The translations under genes and the position numbers were made by a program. A stretch of DNA of 11,840 nucleotides, taken from Flavobacteriaceae bacterium. GTDB taxonomy: Bacteria > Bacteroidota > Bacteroidia > Flavobacteriales > Flavobacteriaceae. The stretch lies in assembly GCA_023145595.1 (NCBI GenBank), contig JAGLDM010000024.1, positions 1 to 11,840 on the forward strand, in the 5' to 3' direction. Position 1 is the stretch's first letter; each line of letters opens with the position of its first letter. Below the pieces are notes generated by a model that saw only the letters and a program-made list of their open reading frames with translations, searched no databases and was not told the DNA's origin. Positions 6,384 through 11,840 of this stretch are shown here, one piece after another.

Positions 6384-6545
6384 TAGGGAATTAAAATTTG
6401 ATAAACTGTTTATTCTTTTTAATAAGTGATAAATCAAAATTAATAATGAATAAGTTTATGTACATATTAACAGACTATAATAACCACCATTTTTTTTTTA
6501 ATTTTAAAATAAAAACATATATATATATAATAGATGTTAATAAAG

Positions 6546-7295
6546 TTATTTAGAACTAAACATTCTTGGAATATTCCAACTAAATCCAGCAGAGAAAAAC
6601 TGTAAATCATTATTTAAGCCTAGACCGTAAGCAGCATCTAATTGAAAGTTATCACTTATCAAAGAAGTAAAACCTACATTCAAAAAAGATTTATAAAATC
6701 CTTGTTCAGCATAAGTTCCATACGCTTCAATATAACTTCCTAATTGCTTCCCTAAAGAAAAAGCTAAAGCAGCCGAATAAGTAAAACTATGAATTTGCTC
6801 TTTATAATCGTATCCAATATTGTAACCAATACTCACTTTATTAGATATGTTGTGAGAAATAGACAATTTATTAATTATTCCTACTTCATCATTTGATAGT
6901 TCATCGTTGGCTGTTGGAATTATTATATGTGATAAAAAAGCAATTTCAGTATTTACATCTTCTTTTTTTAAAAGTTGTACTTTAAATCCTGCTTCTAAAT
7001 CACTAATTCCAGAATAAGCTTCATTAAAAAACTCAAAGTCTAATTTATAAGATTCGTATTGATTAAAAATTCGCAATTCTAAACCTTTTAACAATCCAAC
7101 TCTTAACAATGTTGAAGGTCCTACAAAACCATTAATATTTTCATAAGAAGAAGCAACGAAACCCATTTCTATTTGTAAACTCCCTTTTGGAATTGTAGAT
7201 GATGATTCCGTTTGATCTGGTCTATCTGTAATTATTTGCTGAGAATAGGAAATTAAACCTATAAACAACACAACTAAAGTAATTTTATGTTTCAT
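6546..7295 (-). CDS. outer-membrane beta-barrel protein, MetA-pathway/transporter-like (Phenol_MetA_deg type)
   Basis: The 249-residue product has a signal peptide (MKHKITLVVLFIGLISYSQQ). It then has the motif ITDRPDQTESSSTIPKGSLQ, characteristic of Bacteroidota proteins annotated as transporter or Phenol_MetA_deg (PF13557) family. The rest is a series of alternating amphipathic strands with short turns (LLRVGLLKGLELRIFNQYES, KVSIGYNIGYDYK, LGSYIEAYGTYAEQGF, FSAGFSWNIPRM) ending in a polar C-terminus. I read this as an outer-membrane barrel of about 10-12 strands. The substrate is unknown and the phenol name should not be taken literally. It is divergent from the DtxR/feo operon. A -7 element (7407-7400) and a DtxR/MntR-like palindrome over its -33 region suggest metal-dependent control, so a role in metal passage is the natural inference. 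Confidence 0.75.
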   Translation of the reverse strand: MKHKITLVVLFIGLISYSQQIITDRPDQTESSSTIPKGSLQIEMGFVASSYENINGFVGPSTLLRVGLLKGLELRIFNQYESYKLDFEFFNEAYSGISDLEAGFKVQLLKKEDVNTEIAFLSHIIIPTANDELSNDEVGIINKLSISHNISNKVSIGYNIGYDYKEQIHSFTYSAALAFSLGKQLGSYIEAYGTYAEQGFYKSFLNVGFTSLISDNFQLDAAYGLGLNNDLQFFSAGFSWNIPRMFSSK

Positions 7296-7399
7296 GTGTC
7301 TTTTTTTATTTTTTAACGGTCACATGCTGTTCGTTATTAGTCATTACCTTGAGAGATAAAAATTTTAGCATGCTCGGTTCATTTTTATACAATTTTAGA

Positions 7400-7407
7400 C
7401 AAATATA
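7400..7407 (-). promoter_or_regulatory. -7 promoter element of the barrel gene
   Basis: On the minus strand TATATTTG matches TAnnTTTG exactly. Transcription would start near 7396, with a leader of about 100 bases. No clear TTTG lies at -33; that position is occupied by the palindrome at 7413-7436. Confidence 0.55.
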
Positions 7408-7412
7408 TAATT

Positions 7413-7436
7413 AATTTTTAGGTTAATCTAAAAATT
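7413..7436. promoter_or_regulatory. candidate DtxR/MntR operator
   Basis: A 24-bp palindrome has perfect 9-bp arms AATTTTTAG / CTAAAAATT around GTTAAT, which itself holds TTAA. The part TTTAGGTTAATCTAAA differs by one base from the TTTAGGTTAACCTAAA pattern of MntR-type boxes and shares TTAGGTTA with the DtxR/IdeR box. It spans about -17 to -40 of the barrel promoter and ends two bases before the -33 element of the regulator operon, so a bound repressor could affect both directions. Confidence 0.75.
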
Positions 7437-7438
7437 AT

Positions 7439-7468
7439 TTTGTATTCATCCAATAAGGAGTATATTTG
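7439..7468 (+). promoter_or_regulatory. promoter of the DtxR/feo operon
   Basis: TTTG (7439-7442), 18 bp, then TATATTTG (7461-7468) is a full match to the Bacteroidota promoter, with the same spacing as the rpiB promoter. The start point would be near 7472, one base before the GTG at 7473. This rules out the upstream TTG at 7440 as start codon and predicts an essentially leaderless mRNA. Confidence 0.8.
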
Positions 7469-7472
7469 CAGC

Positions 7473-8141
7473 GTGAATATTGAATTATCTTATACCGAAG
7501 AAAATTATTTAAAAGCTGTTTTTAGTTTATCAATCGAAAAAGGAAATGCTGTTAGCACTAATCAAATTTCGAAAAAATTAACAACTAAAGCTTCTTCTGT
7601 AACTGATATGATTAAAAAATTGGCAGAAAAAAAACTAGTCGATTATAAAAAATATAAAGGAGTTTCTCTTACTAAAAAAGGAAGAGAAATAGCCGTTTTA
7701 ATCGTTCGTAATCATAGGCTTTGGGAAGTTTTTTTAGTAGAAAAATTAGATTTTAAATGGGATGAAGTCCATGATTTAGCCGAACAATTAGAGCATGTAA
7801 AATCTAAGCAGTTAACAGATAAACTAGATACTTTTCTTAACTTTCCTACCCATGACCCGCATGGAGATCCTATTCCTGATAAATATGGAAACCTGAATAA
7901 AGATATTAAAGAAGACTTATCGAGTATTGATGAAGGGGTGAAATGTATTATTGTGGGTGTTCGAGATTCTTCGTCTTTATTTTTAAAATTCTTAGACAAT
8001 TCAAACATAAAATTGGGGAGTAAAATAAAAGTGGTTGAAAAAGAAGATTTTGATAATTCGATGTTGGTAGAAATTGGTACAAAAACACTCTCACTTTCCA
8101 ATCAAATAACGAAAAATTTATTTGTGAAAATCATTAATTAA
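7473..8141 (+). CDS. DtxR/MntR-family metal-dependent transcriptional regulator
   Basis: This is a cytosolic metal-sensing repressor of 222 residues. Residues 1-75 form the winged-helix DNA-binding domain (TEENYLKAVFSL, ISKKLTTKASSVTDMIKKL). Residues 76-140 form the metal-binding and dimerisation domain, and about 145-220 an SH3/FeoA-like C-terminal domain, as in DtxR rather than the short MntR. Metal ligands are His81, Glu85, His100, Glu104, Glu107 and His108. Glu104 replaces the DtxR site cysteine, as in MntR, while Asn11 stands where MntR has Asp8 and DtxR Met10, so Fe versus Mn cannot be decided. GTG at 7473 is chosen because the promoter excludes anything upstream and the next in-frame ATG is inside the DNA-binding domain. 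It is first in the operon, three bases before the next gene, and faces a matching palindrome, so it probably represses itself and the barrel gene. Confidence 0.93.
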   Translation: MNIELSYTEENYLKAVFSLSIEKGNAVSTNQISKKLTTKASSVTDMIKKLAEKKLVDYKKYKGVSLTKKGREIAVLIVRNHRLWEVFLVEKLDFKWDEVHDLAEQLEHVKSKQLTDKLDTFLNFPTHDPHGDPIPDKYGNLNKDIKEDLSSIDEGVKCIIVGVRDSSSLFLKFLDNSNIKLGSKIKVVEKEDFDNSMLVEIGTKTLSLSNQITKNLFVKIIN

Positions 8142-8144
8142 AAA

Positions 8145-9191
8145 ATGTATATTATGGCAAGTCCTATCATATCATTACTAATTTTTTTAAGTTTTATTCT
8201 ACTCAGTTACCTCTTCTTTTTTCCAAAAAAAGGATGGTATTGGAAACTTAAAAAAATAAATAAAAATGACAATAAAACCCTTACTGAAGATATTTTAAAA
8301 AAAATATATCATGCTGAAAATAGCGGATCAAATATGCAAATACACGATATAACTGCATCCTTAAATCATTCGCCAAAAAAAATAGTTGAGGCAATTACAG
8401 ATATGGAAGATTCTGGTTTTATTAGTTCTTCAAAAGGGAGTTTAAAACTTCAAGAAACAGGAAGAGATTATGCTTTAAAAATAATTAGAGTTCATCGTCT
8501 TTGGGAGCGTTATTTATCAGAAAAAACAGGGTTTAACAAAAAGGATTGGCATGATCTTGCAGAAGAAATGGAGCATAAACTGACTCCTGTTCAAACCAAT
8601 GAATTAGCACAATCTTTAGGAAACCCTAGATTTGATCCACATGGCGATCCAATACCAACAGCTACTGGAGAAATTAAAAAAATAAAAGGGAAACCATTAT
8701 CAACATTTCCTTCTGAAACAGTTGGTAGAATTGTACATATTGAAGATGAGCCTGATATTATTTATCAACAAATATTGGCGCAAGATTTACATATTGGCTC
8801 TTTAGTTAGAATTTTAGAAACTAATAAAAAGCGTATTGTGTTTTATTCCGAAGGAGATGAATATGTTTTAGCACCAATTGTGGCTGGAAATATTACCATA
8901 TCAGAATTAAAGAAAGAAGAATTTACTTCTGAAAACACAAGTAGATTATCTAGCTTAAAAATGGGTGAGAAAGCAAAAATTATTGGAATATCTAGAGAAT
9001 GTAGAGGAGAAGGTAGAAGAAGGTTATTGGATTTAGGATTTGTAATAAACACTCCAATTTGTATTGATATGGAAAGTCCGATGCAAAATCCACGTGCTTA
9101 TTTAATTAGAAATACCTCTATTGCAATTCGCAATGAGCAAGCAAAATTTATTTTAATTGAAAAAAATATGGAACATGGAAAAGCATCCTAA
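8145..9191 (+). CDS. membrane-anchored DtxR-like protein fused to a FeoA domain
   Basis: The 348-residue protein has four parts. A single N-terminal membrane segment (about 6-27) is followed by PKKGWYWKLKK, so the rest should be cytosolic. A DtxR winged helix follows (about 45-110), then a dimerisation and metal-binding domain with His117, Glu121, His136, Glu140, Glu143 and His144, and Asp49 at the MntR Asp8 position. After FDPHGDPIP come an SH3-like domain (about 187-255) and a second FeoA domain (about 268-338) with RRRLLDLGF, SPMQNPRAYLIRNTSIAIRN. No other FeoA gene is present, so this probably supplies FeoA to the FeoB encoded next. The metal ligands and winged helix look intact, so it may also bind DNA at the membrane. 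ATG at 8145 or 8154 are both possible. Its end overlaps feoB by 17 bases. The domain calls are firm; the dual role is inferred. Confidence 0.88.
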   Translation: MYIMASPIISLLIFLSFILLSYLFFFPKKGWYWKLKKINKNDNKTLTEDILKKIYHAENSGSNMQIHDITASLNHSPKKIVEAITDMEDSGFISSSKGSLKLQETGRDYALKIIRVHRLWERYLSEKTGFNKKDWHDLAEEMEHKLTPVQTNELAQSLGNPRFDPHGDPIPTATGEIKKIKGKPLSTFPSETVGRIVHIEDEPDIIYQQILAQDLHIGSLVRILETNKKRIVFYSEGDEYVLAPIVAGNITISELKKEEFTSENTSRLSSLKMGEKAKIIGISRECRGEGRRRLLDLGFVINTPICIDMESPMQNPRAYLIRNTSIAIRNEQAKFILIEKNMEHGKAS

Positions 9192-9963
9192 ATCTGCCTG
9201 TGATAGTTGTGGACATTTCAATTCATCTAATCTTAAAAAGTTAGGAGTAAATACAGATCATGTAGATTTTGTAGTTGCGTTGGCAGGTAATCCAAATACT
9301 GGAAAAAGCACGGTTTTTAATGCATTAACCGGACTTAGACAACACACTGGTAATTGGCCAGGAAAAACAGTTACACGTGCCGAAGGAGCCTATTCATACG
9401 ATGATAAAAAATACAAATTGGTAGATTTACCCGGAACGTATTCTTTACTTTCAACTTCTGTAGATGAAGAGGTAGCACGTAATTTTATTTTATTCGGACA
9501 ACCATCTGTTACCGTAATTGTTGTGGATGCCGGACGGTTAGAACGCAACTTGAATTTGGTATTACAGATTCTTGAAATTACAGACAAGGCAGTGTTATGC
9601 TTAAATTTAATGGATGAAGCAGAACGACAAGATATAGAAATTGATGAACGTAGTTTAGCAAAAGATTTGGGGATTCCTGTGGTGGCAACAAGCGCTCGTT
9701 ACAAAAAAGGAATTCCAGAGTTAATTCAAACAATTCACGAAGTTGCAAATGGTACAATTGTTTGCAAACCTCATCGCATAAAAAACGTTCCAAAACACAT
9801 TCAAAAAGCAGTAGATAAACTCAGTAAAAGTATTGAATTACAATATCCTGATATTCCAAATAGTAGGTGGATTGCATTTAGACTTTTAGATGGAGATGCA
9901 AGAATTATCAATGCAATTGAAACAGGTGAATTTATAAATACTGAAAAAGAACTGATAAATTAA
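9175..9963 (+). CDS. feoB: FeoB N-terminal half: ferrous-iron transporter GTPase (G) domain
   Basis: FeoB imports Fe2+ through the inner membrane and carries an N-terminal cytosolic G domain. This 262-residue ORF has all GTPase motifs: G1 GNPNTGKST (38-46), G2 around TGNWPGKTV (58-66), G3 DLPG (84-87), G4 NLMD (144-147) and G5 TSA (172-174). Most of the helical GDI region follows, with RWIAFRLLDGDARIINAIETGEF near the end. It starts with a possible metal-binding ACDSCGH (Cys9, Cys12, His14). I use the ATG at 9175; a TTG at 9157 adds six residues and is less likely. It overlaps the upstream gene by 17 bases in another frame. It ends at TAA 9961-9963, inside the helical region, and the membrane half continues in the same frame six bases later. 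Unsplit FeoB is usually 650-800 residues. It is either naturally split, newly broken, or a sequence error. Confidence 0.9.
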   Translation: MEKHPKSACDSCGHFNSSNLKKLGVNTDHVDFVVALAGNPNTGKSTVFNALTGLRQHTGNWPGKTVTRAEGAYSYDDKKYKLVDLPGTYSLLSTSVDEEVARNFILFGQPSVTVIVVDAGRLERNLNLVLQILEITDKAVLCLNLMDEAERQDIEIDERSLAKDLGIPVVATSARYKKGIPELIQTIHEVANGTIVCKPHRIKNVPKHIQKAVDKLSKSIELQYPDIPNSRWIAFRLLDGDARIINAIETGEFINTEKELIN

Positions 9964-9969
9964 TTGTTG

Positions 9970-11382
9970 ATGAAAAAAACAAATAACATTATTAATTTAT
10001 CGAACGAATTACGTTGGACTATTGGTGAAGATTTTCACGATAAATTAACCGAAGGAATTTATGCCGATGCCTCTGTTATTGCAGCAGCAGCGGTTCATAA
10101 AAAAGGGACTACTAAAAAATTCACATTCGATAAAAAATTAGATCAAATTGTGACCAGCAGAACCTGGGGTTTTCCAATTATGATTCTCATATTATCGATT
10201 GTACTTTGGCTTACCATCATTGGAGCAAATTATCCGTCAGGGCTGTTAGCAGAATTGTTATTAGAAAATTTATATCCATGGCTAAAATCTGTTGCCGAAA
10301 ATATGGGTATGGTTTGGTGGTTGTCTGGATTTTTAATTGACGGTGTTTATTTAGCATTAGCTTGGGTAATTGCAGTAATGCTACCTCCTATGGCTATCTT
10401 TTTCCCAATGTTTACATTGCTAGAAGATTTTGGTTATTTACCGAGAATCGCATTTAATTTAGATTACTTATTTAAAAAATCTGGAGCACATGGTAAGCAA
10501 GCATTAACCATGACTATGGGCTTTGGATGTAATGCCGCTGGAGTTGTTGCCACAAGAATAATAGACAGCCCGAGAGAGCGCTTAATCGCAATTATTACAA
10601 ATAACTTTTCATTATGTAATGGACGGTGGCCTACCCAAATATTAATTGCCACAATTTTTATTGGTGCTTTAGTTCCTACTCAACTTTCTGGAATATTATC
10701 AACCGTTGCAGTAATAGGAATCGCTTTATTAGGACTTGCTTTTATGTTTCTTAGCTCATGGGCATTGTCAAAAACAGTACTTAAAGGAGAAGTTTCTACT
10801 TTTACTTTGGAATTACCACCCTATAGACCACCCCGTTTTTGGAATACCATGTACACTTCATTAATTGATAGAACAATGATTGTTTTATGGCGCGCATGTT
10901 TATTTGCCGCTCCGGCTGGTGCTGTAATTTGGTTGATTTCAAACATCAATATTGGAGATGTAACTATAGCGCTTTGGATGATAACCAATATGGATGGATT
11001 CGGACTTTTTATTGGACTTAACGGAGTGATTTTATTGGCTTATATTGTTGCTATTCCAGCAAATGAAATTGTTATACCAACAATATTAATGCTAACCGTT
11101 GCAACTGTTTCAACAGGAATTGCAGGTGAAGGAAGTGGCGTAATGTTTGAATTGGAATCGGTTACAGAAACGGCCACTATTTTACAAGCAGGTGGCTGGA
11201 CTTTACTTACTGGAATTAATTTAATGTTATTTAGTTTACTTCACAACCCGTGTAGCACTACTATTTACACTATTTATAAAGAAACAAAAAGTGTAAAATG
11301 GACAGTAGTTGCAAGTATTTTACCTTTAATTATGGGTCTTATACTTTGCTTTGTAATTGCACAAGTTTGGAGACTATTTTAA
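9970..11382 (+). CDS. feoB: FeoB C-terminal half: membrane (Gate-domain) permease part
   Basis: The 470-residue ORF from ATG 9970 carries the rest of FeoB. Residues 1-65 are the end of the cytosolic helical region ([26 protein letters not shown]), then come about eight membrane segments. Recognisable elements are [12 protein letters not shown] (151-162), the first Gate motif [13 protein letters not shown] (184-196, Cys187), [12 protein letters not shown] (211-222), and the late [20 protein letters not shown] (425-444). Classical FeoB has a CGARLPVY motif where this one reads CNGRWPTQ, so it belongs to a variant branch. Two TTG codons precede the ATG but start no extra conserved sequence. Reading frame and spacing are exactly those of a continuous feoB, broken only by TAA at 9961. 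Both parts are otherwise undamaged. It is the last gene of the operon. No FeoC is seen. Confidence 0.92.
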   Translation: MKKTNNIINLSNELRWTIGEDFHDKLTEGIYADASVIAAAAVHKKGTTKKFTFDKKLDQIVTSRTWGFPIMILILSIVLWLTIIGANYPSGLLAELLLENLYPWLKSVAENMGMVWWLSGFLIDGVYLALAWVIAVMLPPMAIFFPMFTLLEDFGYLPRIAFNLDYLFKKSGAHGKQALTMTMGFGCNAAGVVATRIIDSPRERLIAIITNNFSLCNGRWPTQILIATIFIGALVPTQLSGILSTVAVIGIALLGLAFMFLSSWALSKTVLKGEVSTFTLELPPYRPPRFWNTMYTSLIDRTMIVLWRACLFAAPAGAVIWLISNINIGDVTIALWMITNMDGFGLFIGLNGVILLAYIVAIPANEIVIPTILMLTVATVSTGIAGEGSGVMFELESVTETATILQAGGWTLLTGINLMLFSLLHNPCSTTIYTIYKETKSVKWTVVASILPLIMGLILCFVIAQVWRLF

Positions 11383-11403
11383 GATATATGTAAAGTAATT
11401 ATT

Positions 11404-11490
11404 CTGTCACCAAGAATTCATTTCAGGGTCTTATCTTATTATGTTAATTTAATACATTATGAGATTCTGAAACAAGTTGAGAATGACGAG
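11404..11490. repeat. dispersed imperfect inverted repeat (GTCA...TTTCAG..TCT type)
   Basis: The left part (about 11406-11433, with GTCA, TTTCAGGGTCT) and right part (about 11461-11489, GAGATTCTGAAACAAGTTGAGAATGAC reversed) are inverted and diverged copies sharing GTCA, TTTCAG and TCT at matching places. Sequences like GTCATTCTGAACTTGTTTCAG are common dispersed repeats in Bacteroidota (recalled, not searched). It lies between the convergent feoB and sorting-domain genes. Confidence 0.6.
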
Positions 11491-11522
11491 TTTTATATAT
11501 TTATTATTATATAGATTGATAT

Positions 11523-11553
11523 AAAAAAACCTCTCTAAAATTAATTAGAGAGG
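11523..11553 (-). terminator. intrinsic terminator of the sorting-domain gene
   Basis: On the minus strand the stem CCTCTCTAA/TTAGAGAGG (11553-11545 with 11538-11530, loop of 6) is followed by T7 (11529-11523). An outer match, AAACCTCT (11527-11534) with AGAGGTTT (11558-11565), offers an alternative, longer-loop pairing. Confidence 0.8.
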
Positions 11554-11575
11554 CTTAAGAGGTTTAAAACCGCTA

Positions 11576-11840
11576 TTATTTTTTAACAACTCTCAATAGT
11601 TTCTTTTTATCATTTTCGGTATTTATTTGTAAAAAGTAAACACCACTAACTCCATCAATAGTTACATTAATAGATTCTTTATTTTGGTAAGTATTTACAT
11701 TAATTACGCTTCCTAATATATCAATTACCGAAACAGTTACATTATTTAATGTTTTACCAAAATCAATTTTAAGATTACCATTTGTTGGGTTTGGAAAAGC
11801 GATAAACGTATTATCCAAATCATTTTCTGATACAGAAAGA
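11576..11840 (-). CDS. C-terminal end of a secreted protein with a type IX secretion (T9SS) sorting domain (partial)
   Basis: The frame is open to the right edge of the window (last in-frame codons LSVSENDLDNTF), so this is the 3' end of a longer gene. The roughly 88 visible residues are a type A sorting domain. FPNPTNGNLKI is the typical start, then VSVIDILGSVINV, SINVTIDGVSGVYFLQI, and the ending KKLLRVVKK with a basic C-terminus. These parts match the conserved blocks (PNPtxG, GxYxlxi, k.i). Such domains send proteins through the T9SS to the cell surface or medium and are often removed on the way. The function of the protein depends on its part outside the window. It converges on the feo operon and has its own terminator. 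Presence of this domain supports a Bacteroidota host. Confidence 0.93.
   Translation of the reverse strand, partial: LSVSENDLDNTFIAFPNPTNGNLKIDFGKTLNNVTVSVIDILGSVINVNTYQNKESINVTIDGVSGVYFLQINTENDKKKLLRVVKK

Larger units (their letters stand above)
6033..6545. other. 513-base AT-rich gap: candidate origin or DnaA-binding region
   Basis: No gene is present. From left to right it holds the rpiB promoter, the 21-bp-period direct repeats, and an AT-rich stretch with TGTTTGTAAACA (6287-6298). A DnaA-box cluster follows (6330-6383), then an extremely AT-rich end with T10 (6490-6499) and (AT)6 (6517-6528) just before the stop of the barrel gene. Further 7-of-9 matches to TTATCCACA are TTATTAACA (6075-6083), TTATGTACA (6456-6464) and TGTTAATAA (6535-6543). 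In DNA this AT-rich, 7-of-9 matches are expected by chance, so only the central cluster carries weight. Confidence 0.5.
11383..11575. other. intergenic region after feoB
   Basis: These 193 bases contain the dispersed repeat and a leftward terminator. I see no separate strong terminator for the feo operon; the hairpin at 11530-11553 may serve both directions. Confidence 0.6.

Noticed and set aside
7296..7396. Manganese (yybP-ykoY) riboswitch in the leader of the barrel gene
   Set aside because: The leader has weak pairing only and I cannot find the conserved loop sequences of that class.
7440..7472. TTG at 7440 as start of the first DtxR-type gene
   Set aside because: It lies in the -33 element of a full-consensus promoter whose start point is near 7472, and the added residues do not resemble the family N-terminus.
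7712..8101. 129-codon minus-strand frame inside the first DtxR-type gene
   Set aside because: It is antisense to a well-supported conserved gene and its composition is that of reversed AT-rich coding sequence.
8139..8147. The two DtxR-type genes as one gene split by a stop, since they share a frame
   Set aside because: Each has its own complete winged-helix, dimerisation and SH3-like domains, and the second begins with a membrane segment, so they are two genes.
9157..9174. TTG at 9157 as start of the FeoB GTPase half
   Set aside because: It adds only six residues (start codon plus KKIWN) and increases the overlap with the upstream gene; the ATG at 9175 is a normal start with the Cys-rich N-terminus.

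Overview
The window is AT-rich, chromosomal-looking DNA from a member of the Bacteroidota, most likely Flavobacteriia. Three things point there: promoters of the Bacteroidota type (TTTG, about 18 bp, TAnnTTTG), a type IX secretion C-terminal sorting domain at the right edge, and dispersed inverted repeats of a kind common in flavobacterial genomes. I see no prophage, CRISPR array, tRNA or rRNA.

Left part (1-3.7 kb): dut (dUTPase, +) faces recA (-), with a dispersed inverted repeat and a strong bidirectional terminator between them. Next come a doubtful 70-codon minus-strand ORF without an ATG, a small NTF2-like lipoprotein (+), a second bidirectional terminator, and a secreted protein (-) with an EF-hand-like loop, a Tyr/Pro/His-rich middle and a basic low-complexity tail. 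The 432-base gap upstream of that gene holds nested inverted repeats that could fold as an H-type pseudoknot, and a GC-richer relic resembling REP/RAYT-type repeat elements.

Middle (4.1-6.5 kb): a leftward cluster of rpiB, a zinc-type CDF exporter and an ElaA-like acetyltransferase. rpiB and the CDF gene overlap as TAATG. rpiB has a clear promoter with a 21-bp-period direct repeat directly upstream. Behind it lies a 513-base, extremely AT-rich gap with a perfect DnaA box, three near-matches and an 11-bp inverted repeat within about 55 bp, plus homopolymer and (AT)n tracts. It is a candidate replication origin or DnaA-titration site. Transcription runs mostly leftward to its left and, beyond one leftward gene, rightward to its right.

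Right part (6.5-11.4 kb): a metal-homeostasis locus. A leftward outer-membrane beta-barrel-like gene is divergent from a rightward operon encoding (1) a DtxR/MntR-type regulator, (2) a second DtxR-like protein with an N-terminal membrane anchor and a C-terminal FeoA domain, (3) the FeoB GTPase half and (4) the FeoB membrane half. The two FeoB halves are in the same frame, separated by one TAA stop and six bases. A palindrome resembling a DtxR/MntR box lies between the divergent genes, covering the -33 region of the barrel gene and abutting the -33 element of the operon. The operon promoter predicts an essentially leaderless mRNA starting at a GTG codon. The working model is metal-responsive control of ferrous-iron uptake, with one soluble and one membrane-tethered regulator.

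The right edge holds another dispersed repeat, a terminator, and the 3' end of a leftward gene with a type IX secretion sorting domain.
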